Below are positions 8,851-18,735 of a stretch of 33,500 bases of DNA, in pieces. The DNA comes from Chrysomallon squamiferum. Its lineage: Eukaryota > Mollusca > Gastropoda > Neomphalida > Peltospiridae. The stretch spans positions 15,597,810 through 15,631,309 of the forward strand of contig CM022673.1 of assembly GCA_012295275.1 (NCBI GenBank), given 5' to 3'. The notes beneath the pieces were generated by a model. That model saw only the letters and a list, made by a program, of their open reading frames with translations, was not told the DNA's origin and did no database searches. The first letter of the stretch is position 1. The number at the start of each line of letters is the position of its first letter. A program made the translations under genes and the position numbers.

Positions 8851-11423
8851 ATATTGTTTTCTGTTCATAACGTATAGTCATAGTTATTTATTTTTATAAA
8901 GTTAAAGTTATATTGTATTCACATATATTATGCCTGTGGTGTTCTGTTACAAAATATTTCCAGTGTATTGGTATTAGTTGGAGTTATTCCCCTTAGACTA
9001 CATTTGATTACATTGAATATAAAAAAATAAAAGTTAACGTTTATGAAATAATGTGATGAACTATAAAATTAATATATTTTTTCTAAGAGTTTTGCATACA
9101 AAATAATGATAATAACATTTTATAATTAATAAAAAATAACATCAACATTAATAAGTTGACAACTGTTATCTGTAATTTACTGCGACCATCATGTGGTAAG
9201 TATTGGGTATTTTATTGTTATTTTTATTCACCTGCTTACATAAGAAACGTATTTATAATGTAAATATCTTTGTTTTGATCATCAGTGAAAGTTGACTAAG
9301 TTCTTCTAATTTGTTTTAGGACACCATAAGACAGTGATTAGTGACAATAATGTTGTTTATTTATTTAATAATAATAATAATAATAATAATAGTAATAATT
9401 ATTGTAATTATCATCATTTTATTCTTATTTTTATTATTACTTTTATTATAATATTTATTATTAATATTATTATTGTTTTGTTATTGTTAATATTATTAAT
9501 TTATTTAGGTGTTTGTTGTTTTTTAATCATGGTATTAAAGATGAAACCAGTTTTATCACAGACGGCTTATTTTGAATGTTATCACCAAGGAATCTTATAT
9601 CTACACCTTGTCAGACAGGACAACACATACCATGAATGTTTGAAGAAACAGATATGCTCGGGCTGAAGATTTATGATTATAAAAACATGTATTTTATTAT
9701 TTTTTGTTTTTTGTGTCATTATAGCTATCTGTATATCTATCTATCTTTCTATCTATATCTAATATTTTTATCAACTTCTAGACAATATTGCTTAAATGTT
9801 TTAACACCATAGCATGCTTGTTAACATTCACATAGCCACTGAATAGCAAATAATATATTTCTTCATAAGTTTATTTTTCTATATATACATTTGTAAAACT
9901 TGATTGTCTTAAATTTCCTGCACTTAATATCATAATATTCTTATATAATGGATTATTTCTGTATAAAGTCAGATAAAAAAATGGTGTTGTTCGTGTTGTC
10001 ATTATAGAAAAATATTGTTACATGCACCCAGCTATAAAGGATTCAAAATGAATACTCTGTTCAGTAGATGTATAAAGTACAGGATCTTTGCGTGTGCCAT
10101 TATAAGCCACAGTACCTTTCCTTGCAGTAAATGATATTTCATATACCTATCACAACAGTATTTATGTTTATTACATTACTGTTACTGATAATATTCTAAT
10201 ATTGACCGTTAACAAATATCCGTTATCAAAAACCTTTCTGTATTATGATAGTTTTTGAGAGGAAACATCTACAAGAGCTAAAAAAACTCATTGGCATTTT
10301 TAAATTCAAAATAAGACCTTTCATGACAATCTTCAATTACATTTTTGTTGAGCTCTGGTTTGGAAAGGGAAATAGACACAGATTTTCTAGGGAGGATTTT
10401 ACCCCAATAAAGCAGGACAAAAAAGGCAGTGTATATACTACATGAAACAGGTAAATGTTTTTAACATTCTTTATATGTTTTGTGGTGCATTGTTTGTAAT
10501 AATTAATGTAAAGATTTCTGTTTCAAATTTAATAGGTTTTTTATCTGATGGATAGACTTTAAAATAAATCATTTATATCTAGATTTATCACTTAGCAGCA
10601 GGATGTTTAATATGCACCTTTCCAAATAAAGTGTATTTTGTGTAAAGGACATATTGAGCTTTGTCTGAAATGAAAAACAATTATTTGGTCAGAACACTGA
10701 ATAGAATTAATCCCAATTAACTGCACAACTTTGAAGTATGTGAAAGCAATGAACTTTTAAAAAATTGTATCCATCATTCCATGTAATTACATTTTTTATG
10801 GGAATTCATTATTTTTGTCCTGCAGATGATAACATGATAACAAGAGGTTGGATATGTCATTCTTTTAACAATAGAATTATTGAATTTAAGGTCGCTGCGT
10901 TTGCACTAAATGTCAACCCTCCCAACTTATATGATGAGACATCATCATGTAAGAGAAAAAACCCCACAAAAAAACACAAAAAAAGGGAAAAAAAAGGAAT
11001 TATTACATTAAAACAGAAAAGACGTCAAATCTTAGGGTGTGTTTATCAAATGTATAAATGTCTAATGATATCGTATATTACAAGTTAATGTCATATGTGT
11101 CTGGGGACTAAGCTTGTACGAGCATTAGCTGTAAGATTATACCTTAAAGTTTAAAGATAGACAAGTTATAAAGTGCAGATTGTATATCTGAGGTATTGTC
11201 GAAAGGTCAAAAGAGCTGTAAACCATCTCTGTATTACTGAATGGAGGTGAGATATGTTTTTCAAGACAATAATATTGATTTATTCAAAACAATAGCAAAA
11301 GAAAACTTTATTGTTAGATAGTCATCATCTTCTTTCTCTCTGTCACACATACATACACACATACACATACAGCTATACACTCTCTTTTAATTTAAACTGT
11401 AAAGATTCGTTAAATACTTCACG
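8851..11423. other. Unit 1 downstream region of gene A
   Basis: Non-coding, AT-rich, matching about 24590-27453 of unit 2. It holds (AAT)n at about 9367-9393, (TCTA)n near 9730-9760 and a block at about 10251-10519 that unit 2 lacks. Open frames at 9334-9666, 10245-10445 and 10765-11088 have no recognised domain. Confidence 0.6.
10251..10519. other. Unit 1-specific block of unknown origin
   Basis: About 270 bases between tattatgatag and tttctgtttcaaattta that have no counterpart in unit 2 (where the join is near 26515-26535). It contains a 66-codon frame on the + strand without recognisable motifs. It is an insertion in unit 1 or a deletion in unit 2; no terminal repeats seen. Confidence 0.5.
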
Positions 11424-12037
11424 AGCAAGCTTCAGATACGATGCCGGAACAACGCAGTATCCGCCCATCATCTCGTGTTTACTCCTTTGTTTCACGTGGT
11501 TACCTCGTCGTGGAAGCATCTCTGTGGTGTAGTGCTCCTCATATTTTGTGCAATATTTTGAGCAAGAAAGTGAGTGCAAAGGACAGTGCTGAGAAGAAGA
11601 AACGGACGATGTCCATTGAATTAAAGCAAGAAATCATAGAAAAACATGAGCGAGGTATGCGTGTAGTCAACATGGCTAGGCAATACGAGCGTAGTACTTT
11701 TACGATATGTACCATACTGAAGCAGAAGTAGCTGATAAAGGCTATAACTCCAGCCAAAGGCGTTAAAATAATTTCTAAGCTGCGGACCTCTGTCCATGAA
11801 AAGATGGAGAAACCGTAACCCTATACACTTTACAAAGCCAATTTATTTCTTTACATTCTCTTTTATTTTGTTTTGTCATTTATACATACATTTTTCATGT
11901 TACAAAGACGTTACAAAAAATTGGGGTTGTTGGGGGCTAGAACGGTTTAATGGTATTTCAATTAATTTCATTTTGGAAAACAGATTTCATACACGAGCAA
12001 ATTGAGTTATGAGCTCGGTCACGGAACGAATTAAACA
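11424..12037 (+). mobile_element. Decayed Tigger/pogo-type DNA transposon
   Basis: The + strand frame at about 11563-11818 encodes a CENP-B/Tigger-like N-terminal helix-turn-helix: KKKRTMSIELKQEIIEKHE followed by MARQYERSTFTICTI, then after an in-frame TAG (11729) AKGVKIISKLRTSVHEKMEK. The catalytic DDE part is missing. At about 11920-12037, gagttatgagctcggtc followed by acggaacgaattaaac resembles the right inverted terminal repeat of Tigger elements. The left terminus is not identifiable. The element is present only in unit 1; unit 2 has unrelated sequence at 27454-27893. Non-functional remnant. Confidence 0.75.
11563..11818 (+). pseudogene. Tigger transposase fragment (HTH only, one in-frame stop)
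   Basis: About 85 codons in one frame, interrupted by TAG at 11729-11731 and ended by TAA at 11816-11818. The ELKQEIIEKHERG and ARQYERS motifs are diagnostic of the Tigger/CENP-B DNA-binding region, which in intact elements binds the element ends. Everything downstream of the DNA-binding half is deleted. Confidence 0.8.
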
Positions 12038-12429
12038 AATGTAGGACTTAGAGCCTACATATTTATTTATAATTGTTTATGTATTATGCATAATTATCGT
12101 GTATGTTTTAGCTATATGTATGTATGTATGCATGCATCTATGTAAGTATATATGTATATATGAAGGCCTATTAATATGTATCAACACGTATACAAATACA
12201 GAGCCAGAATCAGGTAGACTGTATTTTATAGAGCACAAGGTTGAGGGGGTCATAATGGCAGCAATACTGACGACAACCAAACCAGATGACAGACAAAAGA
12301 TCACACACAAGGTCATTAGTGACAAAATATTTTAGTTATGGAAATCAAGGCTACTCTTACAATTCCAAATCGTGAATGATTGACCATATGAACGAGTCTA
12401 GATTCGTTAATAATATTTCGAATTATAAC

Positions 12430-12433
<4 letters not shown>
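12038..12433. other. Unit 1 3' region, no gene seen
   Basis: Contains TATG/CATG-type repeats near 12110-12150 and a stretch (about 12212-12336) well conserved with 28803-28924 of unit 2. That stretch is an open frame in both copies, but most base differences change the amino acid, so it is not supported as coding. Confidence 0.55.

Positions 12434-12504
<71 letters not shown>
12434..12504. repeat. (GA)n microsatellite
   Basis: About 35 uninterrupted GA units. The unit 2 counterpart is (CA)n followed by (GA)n at 29039-29130. Confidence 0.95.
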
Positions 12505-12508
<4 letters not shown>

Positions 12509-12981
12509 TTTTTCAAAAGAACGAAAAAAACAGGTACATAGGTTAATAGATTCAGACAGACATATAGATAAATATATAAATAATGTTTTAAAATTCTAAC
12601 GGTAACGGATTCAGAGAAAACAAAAAAATAAAATAAAATAACATAATAATAATAATAAATAAACAAAAAACATCAACAACAAAGAAACAAAACAGCAAAA
12701 ACAGAAACGCATACATACATACATACATACTTCGTATATATATATACGGGATTAACGATAAAATACTATTTTCTTAACTGGACATGTATGATCTGAAAAC
12801 CATCCTTTGATGGAAAGAAACACTTAATGGACACGACAGTACATATTACGTACTTGGCACTACTTGTCTATTCTAGTGTTTTAGTTGTTTTTCTGATCTG
12901 ATATCCATCGTGAGAAAATAAAGAAACCATGCCATACGTGCGAATGTACGAGCAGGCAACTAGAACGATTTATATCAAATT

Positions 12982-13027
<46 letters not shown>

Positions 13028-13057
13028 TTAATAATAACAATAATAATAATAATAATA
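12982..13057. repeat. (AAT)n microsatellite, unit 1
   Basis: About 25 near-perfect AAT/ATA triplets, matching a shorter array at 29672-29718 in unit 2. Confidence 0.95.
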
Positions 13058-13162
13058 AACATGGTGAAGGTAGCGAGGAAAATATGGAAAGACACAAACT
13101 GACAGAAGCATAGATAGATACACAGACAGACATCCAGAAAGAGAGATAGTGGCTGGAACAGC

Positions 13163-13746
13163 TTCGAAATAAATGATTTCATGTAACTGTAAGTCATTGT
13201 TTTTCATTCAGTCATTTTGCCTAATGACTAGTGGCCTATTTCAGTCATTTTAGGAAAAACAACTAGTTTGACATATTGACTGTAACATATGCATACATAC
13301 ATACATACAAATATATATATATATATTTAATGTGTGAAAATCTGTTATAACCAGCTTGTGATAACGAAAGAAGACTATTGTATTTTCTTTTATAGTGATA
13401 ATGTCAAGCATTTATGTGTGTGTGTATATATGTGTATGGGTGCACGCGCGCTTGTTTATGTTTGTATGCATTTGTCTGTGTAAAATAATAATAATAAATT
13501 AGTGGTAGCAGCAGCAGCAACATCAGCAGCAGCAGCAATAATAATAGTAAACTCGATCTGTTATTGATAGACTGAAAATTTCATTCCAAAATTATCATAA
13601 TCTCCTTTTTTTTCACAGATTTTATTTTTCATTTCAGTACAGTATGATGTCACGGAACAATAGAAATGTCCTCTTTTATTTGGATTCATTATATAATCTA
13701 ATAGTAAGAACTGGTGCCAAGAATGAATTAATACTACCGATTACAT
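13163..13746. other. Spacer between the duplication units
   Basis: Not similar to the DNA after unit 2. It may be the left part of unit 2 whose partner lies upstream of the window. It contains (AT)n at about 13307-13326, a (CAG)n-type run at about 13507-13536 and a short (AAT)n. No gene was found. Confidence 0.6.
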
Positions 13747-13962
13747 TTCAGTATTTTCGATTTTAATTTATTCGTTATAAATAAACAAAACAAATACTAA
13801 CGATGCACCGAGGATAACACATAAAAACAAACAAACAACCAAACTAAATAAATTAATAAATAAATAAAAAATAAAAAAAGGAAAATAAAATAAAATAAAA
13901 TATTAAATAAGTAAATAAATAAAAAGGTTTTATAGATAACAAAATTACTAAAATATATGACA

Positions 13963-14010
<48 letters not shown>

Positions 14011-14746
14011 AATATATTCAACAAATACATTTAAAAATGATTTAATAAATTACTCGTAAAAATGTTGAAGCAAATAACAAACGAAAACTATTTATCACTG
14101 TGTGTACTAAGATTGAGAAGAAAACAACTAAACTGTAGAACATATAATAGAAATGATGTTTACGTTAATATATTATGTAAATATTTTGATTTTGCATATC
14201 TAATTTAGTGTACAAATATTTTTGAACTCTGATTTAAACTATTTTTAGTTCTACAATGTTTCCTTGAGAGCTAGAACCAAAACTGTATATTACTGAATCT
14301 TGAAACATCAATCATTCAAGCTGTACTCTGACTGTATTGAACCATTTCTATTTCACTTTTCATATATTCGGGTGCACTATCATTGGTGATATTATACATG
14401 TGTCCTAATTTCATTTGTTATATTCTGTACTTCACTTTAAGTTTATTGTATCCAATTTGGGTTCTAGATGGACGATTTAACATGTATCTAATGATTTTAT
14501 TTTGTGTCTGTGAGACTGAGCATTTTAAGGCTCAGTTCGTAACATTGGTCGTGCTGATTTTGACTTGTTTCGAAAAGCAGATTTTCTTCGGGAGCTTTGT
14601 TAACGGGAGGAAAAAAACAAACAGAAGAAATAAAAGAACCAGTTCCGTTTCCGGTAATATTCGAATCGAAAACAAAAGTTGAGAGTAAGAAGAAAATAAC
14701 TGTTTGGAAAATTGACTTTAAATTACTATTATGCTGTCAAAACAGA
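13747..14746. other. 5' flank of the acidic exon of gene B
   Basis: Matches 1-645 except for an extra A-rich and (ATT)n block (about 13860-14085; the ATT array is at 13966-14009). No convincing TATA box at a fixed distance from the ATG at 14747. The acidic reading frame is open from about 14597, so 14597-14746 may be 5' untranslated or coding from a further upstream exon. Confidence 0.5.
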
Positions 14747-15883
14747 ATGTCAAGTCCAACACATCAACTAGAAAGTTCTGGTAACCAAGACGTACAAGGC
14801 AATAAAATCGAAGATGACCAGTCGAATGATTTAGAGGAACTTCCATCCGATACGGAAAATGAAACCGATACAAATGACAATCAGGTTTCAGAAAGTAACG
14901 ATTTAGACGAACTTCCTGATGCAGAAGTACAAAAACAACTACAGAGTTCTGCTGTGAATGATAAACAAGTACAAAGAGATACACAAATTATAAAAAATTC
15001 ACTAAATAATTGTGATAATCATAATGACAGTAAGATAGATACTATTCAATCGATAGAAGATTTTCATGAAAATGATGCCAGTAAAACAGATTTCACTCAG
15101 CCCAGTATAGACTTAAACACATATAAACAATCAGAGGTTTCAGAAAGTAACGATCAAGACGAATTTCTTGAAGTAAAAGTACAAGAGAAAATACAGAAAT
15201 CTGAAGTGAATGATAAACCATCACCAATTTTAACACTAAATAATTGTGAAAATCATGATAGCAAAATAGATATTAGCCACTCGAATGAAGATTGCCAGGA
15301 AAAGCATGCCAATGATACAAATTTCACCAATACAGAAATAAACACAGATAAACTATCTAAGGACACTATCAACACTGACAACTCCAGTACATTCACAGAA
15401 AGTCTGTGTTGTAATGAGACACCAGTTTGTGAAAGTAAGCCTGAAATAATAAAAACAGACACTGAAAGAAAGGCAGACACTGATAGTGTTGAAATACCAA
15501 TAGAAAACACTGATGATAACAATCCTGAATCAGATGGAAGTTTTGTTAATGAATCTGAGAAAATAAGCAACAGGTCTCATTCCCACCATAGCGAGTTAAA
15601 CAAAAGTGCATTGGTCAGTGACAGTGAGTCATCAACTGAGATTGTAAACCAGACCAACACAAATATAAAATACAAAAACAGAAAAGACGAGTTTTTTTCG
15701 GAAGCCTCAGATCCAGACGAGAAAGATTTGAACACTGATGTGAAAAGTGCAAAACTGCCTGAAGAAGCTGACAGTAATACACAGTCACCAGATTCCAGAT
15801 CAGACACTGAAAAACACGAAGAAAATATTTCCAAAACTGATGTTAAAATGGGGTCAGATTGTTGCAAAGGTCAGACGGAAGAG
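14747..15883 (+). CDS. OGFR-like: Acidic, Ser/Asn-rich N-terminal exon of OGFR-like gene B
   Basis: From the first ATG (14747) the frame is open for 382 codons to TAA at 15893-15895; the frame also runs upstream to about 14597 without another ATG. The peptide is poor in hydrophobic residues and rich in D, E, S, N, T and K, with no signal peptide, membrane segment or known domain, so it is probably disordered. It contains an imperfect two-copy internal repeat: residues 47-130 (starting VSESNDLDELPD) and 131 to about 204 (starting VSESNDQDEFLE), with a shorter related start at 26. A donor gaagag|gtaaaa lies three codons before the stop, in phase 0, matching the phase of the first domain exon. 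Unit 1 lacks this whole exon. The open frame and composition make it a real coding region; its join to the OGFR domain is inferred. Confidence 0.7.
14885..15358 (+). repeat. Internal two-copy repeat in the acidic exon
   Basis: Codons 47-130 and 131-204 of the acidic frame align: VSESND.DE, then VQ...Q.S.VNDK, L.NC.NH.SKID, S.ED, then NT.K. The second copy is shorter by about ten codons. This indicates growth of the exon by in-frame tandem duplication. Confidence 0.75.
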
Positions 15884-16057
15884 GTAAAAGAGTAAAATAA
15901 TTTATGGTCTAGTAATAACTATCATTTAGACTGGTATTTATGTACTGTATATCTGTACACTTGCTCTGTATCTGTAAACAAACATCTTCCTGATCTAATA
16001 ACGGTATAGTAATACCTTGCTTCCATGGCATAAAAACTAAAAGTGCAGATGTGATTG

Positions 16058-16262
16058 AAGTAACAATTTTGTTATGCAATTTCAGTTACATGACAACGAC
16101 ACTATTGTAATAACCATATTCTGCTGAAAATAATACATTTTACATCAAAGATAAAAATTACATTTCCTAGGTAGATATGGAGACAATAATTATGTGAATA
16201 CTTTAATGTTTTATTTAGTAAAAGTTAATTATTATATTTAATTTTCAGGAGACTAGGATTAA
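16058..16262. other. Unit 2-specific block carrying the mini-exon acceptor
   Basis: About 205 bases absent from unit 1 between gatgtgattg and atggattcag. It supplies the branch region and acceptor for the candidate mini-exon. It is lost from unit 1 or gained in unit 2. Confidence 0.6.
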
Positions 16263-16281
16263 CATGGATTCAGGACGAAAG
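16249..16281 (+). CDS. Candidate 33-bp mini-exon of gene B
   Basis: Acceptor aattttcag|gag and donor cgaaag|gtttgt frame exactly eleven codons (ETRINMDSGRK) in phase 0 at both ends, compatible with both the acidic exon and the first domain exon. It contains an ATG (16264) that could serve as an alternative start. The donor is weak. In unit 1 the acceptor and the first half are absent (871-893 keeps only the 3' half and donor). Evidence is splice-site fit only. Confidence 0.3.
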
Positions 16282-18045
16282 GTTTGTTACTTTCTTATGG
16301 TATTTCTTACTTGTGTGAGTATGTATATCTGTTGTAATGCTGTGTTAACATTTCAGATGTCTGTTTTATTTTTATAATAACTACATTAAAGTTACAGAAC
16401 TTTACAGAAATATGCAGAATAAAAAAAGTAATTACAAATTTTCATACTGTTGAAGCTTTCTGTTTATTAGTTTTTTTTCTTACACGATTAATGCTGATAT
16501 TCAGTAGTACAAAATTTGTGTATTTATACACAGACACACTGACATTGTACATGCACACAGACACACAGTCTGGAAATAATTTATGGTCTCTGTCAGACAA
16601 TTTGTGACTAACATAAATGAAAATGTACCTGTCAGAAAATGAAGATAAAATTTGTCAGTAATGAATTAAATGATTTGAAGCTTTATGATGGTAGTTATAT
16701 TTTCCTGTTGATATGATTGAGTAAATATTATTCAGTTAAGCAACATTCAGGATTTAAACAGTCATTGATGTCTGAATCAGACAGAAAACCAAATAAATTA
16801 TCATGGTCATTTGAACTTTTTTATACATTAACACTACAGTTTTACATCTACTTAAAGTGACTAATTTTTCTAATAATGAAATAATTTTCTCTGACACATT
16901 ATCTTCATGAAAACATGTGACAATAATTTTATATTCATATGGTCTGACCACACAAAATTTCAGATGTCTTGGCTTCTTTTTTCTTTTTTTAATAATAACT
17001 ACATTAAAGTTATAGAACTTTACAGAAACATGTAGAATAAAAATAATATATTACAAATTTTCATACTTTTGAGGCTTTCTGAATCAGATAGAAAACCAAA
17101 TAAATTGTAATGGTCATTTGAACTTTTAGATACATTACCACTGCGGTCACACCACACAATATTATAGGCTTCGGTGAAAGTATTATTGTTTTTTCTTTGT
17201 TTTTCAATAAAGTCTTAGATTAATTTGTGCTGTTAATTTCTTGAAATTTCATATTATATAGGATACCATCTGATACCTTTCTAGTGAAATTCTAAAGGCT
17301 AATGATTTCATGTCATTGGGTTGGCATAAATGTTTATTAAAAGTGAAGCAGAAACTCACCTGGTCAAATATAAATGGATTCTGGATTCAGTTTCGTATGT
17401 GTCAAAACTGTTAGAAATATGCCTTTTTAAACATACAGCATCCAACTGATTGAGCATAGATTTTTTTCTTCAAATTATTACTGAATTACAAATCTCTATC
17501 AGGCAGTGACAGTGACCAAACATTTATTTCCAGGCTTATTGCATATTAACTGAAAAAAGATTTTGTTTATACGTATTAACTGAAACCATTAGACACTTTT
17601 GTCTGGAAATTAATTATATCCAGTTAATACTGACCTGGTCAAAACTGTTAATGTGTGTATTACATGATATATGTGTAATGTTATTTCTTGGCTTGACTCA
17701 GTTGCATGTGTCTTTTCCAAACTTTGTATACTATATATACATAGACATTTATTATATGTGTATATACTGTGTGTATTATATAAATCGAGAAATGAAGCTA
17801 TGAGGAAGTTTAGCAAGGCATTAGATAATGTGAAAGTAATTTATTTTATGTTGCTCAGTGATGTAACTTTCATTTAAACTACACAATGTACCATTTATAA
17901 TTTACAATTAAAAAAAAAAAACCTACCAAATGTTTCTGAAATTTCTTGAAAGATTCTTATCTTTTTGTGATTTTAGTCTGACTTTGTTATAAGAATTTCT
18001 TTAAATTTCTTATCTTGCTCATTCCTCTAGCTTTCAGATTCTCAG
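16282..18045. other. Gene B upstream intron, first part
   Basis: AT-rich, collinear with 894-2697. It includes the shared chimeric local repeat near 16378-17130. No gene seen; the longest open frames lack domains. Confidence 0.6.
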
Positions 18046-18210
18046 AATTCAGTGTCCATAAGATGTCAGAATTCAGTTCAGAAACGTCGTTCTAACTTTT
18101 TATTGCTTCAACTATTGAAGACCTTTGTGTTTTACATTATCCGTGGTCCTAAAAACGTAATGTTGAGTGTTTGGCAATTACTTGGGTATGGATACATCCT
18201 GCTTCTGAAT
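18046..18210 (+). CDS. Candidate cassette exon with hydrophobic peptide (unit 2)
   Basis: After a pyrimidine-rich stretch, acceptor attctcag|aat and the consensus donor ctgaat|gtaagt enclose 55 open codons in phase 0. The peptide includes SNFLLLQLLKTFVFYIIRG and NVMLSVWQLLGYGYILLLN and could form a membrane-type segment. The unit 1 counterpart (2698-2835) keeps the same donor and an open frame of 46 codons; the 27-base length difference is a multiple of three. Many replacement differences between the copies argue for weak constraint. No family is recognised. Confidence 0.3.
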
Positions 18211-18600
18211 GTAAGTGTATTTTTTCAGCAATAATTGGTGAAACTAATTGAAAGGTTTTTTTTTATTCTGGCATTCTAACCAGTGTTTTAGATTCTATAT
18301 TTACCAGTATTTTTGATTAACAGCTTTTACTGAGTTCCAAGAAATGTTTTTCTCTCAAGAAATATGTATGAATGTGTCATGGAATTCAGATTACGTAACC
18401 AGATTTGTTACTTCATTCAGAGATCCACGCCTTTTCTTTTAATGAATGAATTCAGATTGTATAACTTTAATTGTTACTTCAAATCACATCCGCTCTTTTA
18501 TTTTTGAGGTGTGCAATTGAAATTGCGTAACTTTAATTATTACTACAATCATATCCGCTCTTTTTATTGTTTCCGCTAATTTTTCAATTCATGGCGTTGT

Positions 18601-18609
18601 TATAAAAAG
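18601..18609 (+). promoter_or_regulatory. TATA-box candidate in front of the gene B domain exons
   Basis: The string tataaaaag lies 1.25 kb before the first domain exon. About 30 bases downstream begins a GC-richer, AG-rich stretch that contains a short open frame and ends in a good donor (18736). The same box is at 3215-3223 in unit 1. AT-rich DNA gives such matches by chance, so the support is its spacing to the short exon candidate. Confidence 0.35.
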
Positions 18610-18708
18610 GGCTGGCATTTGTTAATTAGAGAATTAAATGAAGTAAGCGAGAGCAAAGGAAACGGTCAAGACGTGAGTTCAGTTAGGTGGGGAAACCAAT
18701 GTTTTTGA

Positions 18709-18735
18709 ATGACATTGTCTTTACAGACGAGTATG
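18709..18735 (+). CDS. Candidate alternative first coding exon of gene B (nine codons)
   Basis: ATG at 18709 gives MTLSLQTSM and runs directly into the donor agtatg|gtaagc at 18736 in phase 0, the phase needed by the domain exon at 19852. With the TATA candidate at 18601 this would be a short alternative N-terminus lacking the acidic region. An upstream ATG at 18699 is in a different frame and is a point against it. In unit 1 the donor is destroyed (gtgataagc at 3351). Confidence 0.3.

Larger units (their letters stand above)
1..13162 (+). repeat. Tandem segmental duplication, unit 1 (carries OGFR-like gene A)
   Basis: Position 1 matches position 13747 (both begin ttcagtattttcgatttta) and similarity continues, with indels, to 13162, where it ends at the shared string agtggctggaacagc (29808-29822 in unit 2). 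Exons, introns and 3' flank are all shared in the same order, so this is a genomic duplication and not a retrocopy. The true left edge may lie upstream of the window. Unit 1 differs from unit 2 by loss of the acidic first exon, a Tigger remnant, a duplicated 3' exon end and an inverted intron segment. Confidence 0.93.

Noticed and set aside
9334-9666. 110-codon open frame ending YFECYHQGILYLHLV and CLKKQICSG, after a tttatttag acceptor-like site
   Set aside because: The unit 2 counterpart is also open near the end, but nearly all base differences noticed change the amino acid, and the front half is translated (AAT)n. No exon phase link to the OGFR gene was found.
10245-10445. 66-codon frame starting MIVFERKHLQELKK
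   Set aside because: No recognisable motif; it lies in a block absent from unit 2, and the frame length is expected by chance.
10765-11088. 107-codon frame with a Lys-rich tail
   Set aside because: The Lys-rich part comes from A-rich sequence; the unit 2 counterpart is frame-shifted around a poly-A run.
12099-12335. Open frame with RLYFIEHKVEGVIMAAIL, conserved at 28718-28924
   Set aside because: All the differences between units that I compared in the conserved half are replacements (for example K/E, A/T, P/K), and the first half is a TATG repeat. It is more likely non-coding repeat DNA, possibly from a mobile element.
15253-15867. Minus-strand frames of 96-105 codons opposite the acidic exon
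   Set aside because: Ser/Leu-rich shadows created by the Glu/Asp/Ser codon use of the + strand frame.
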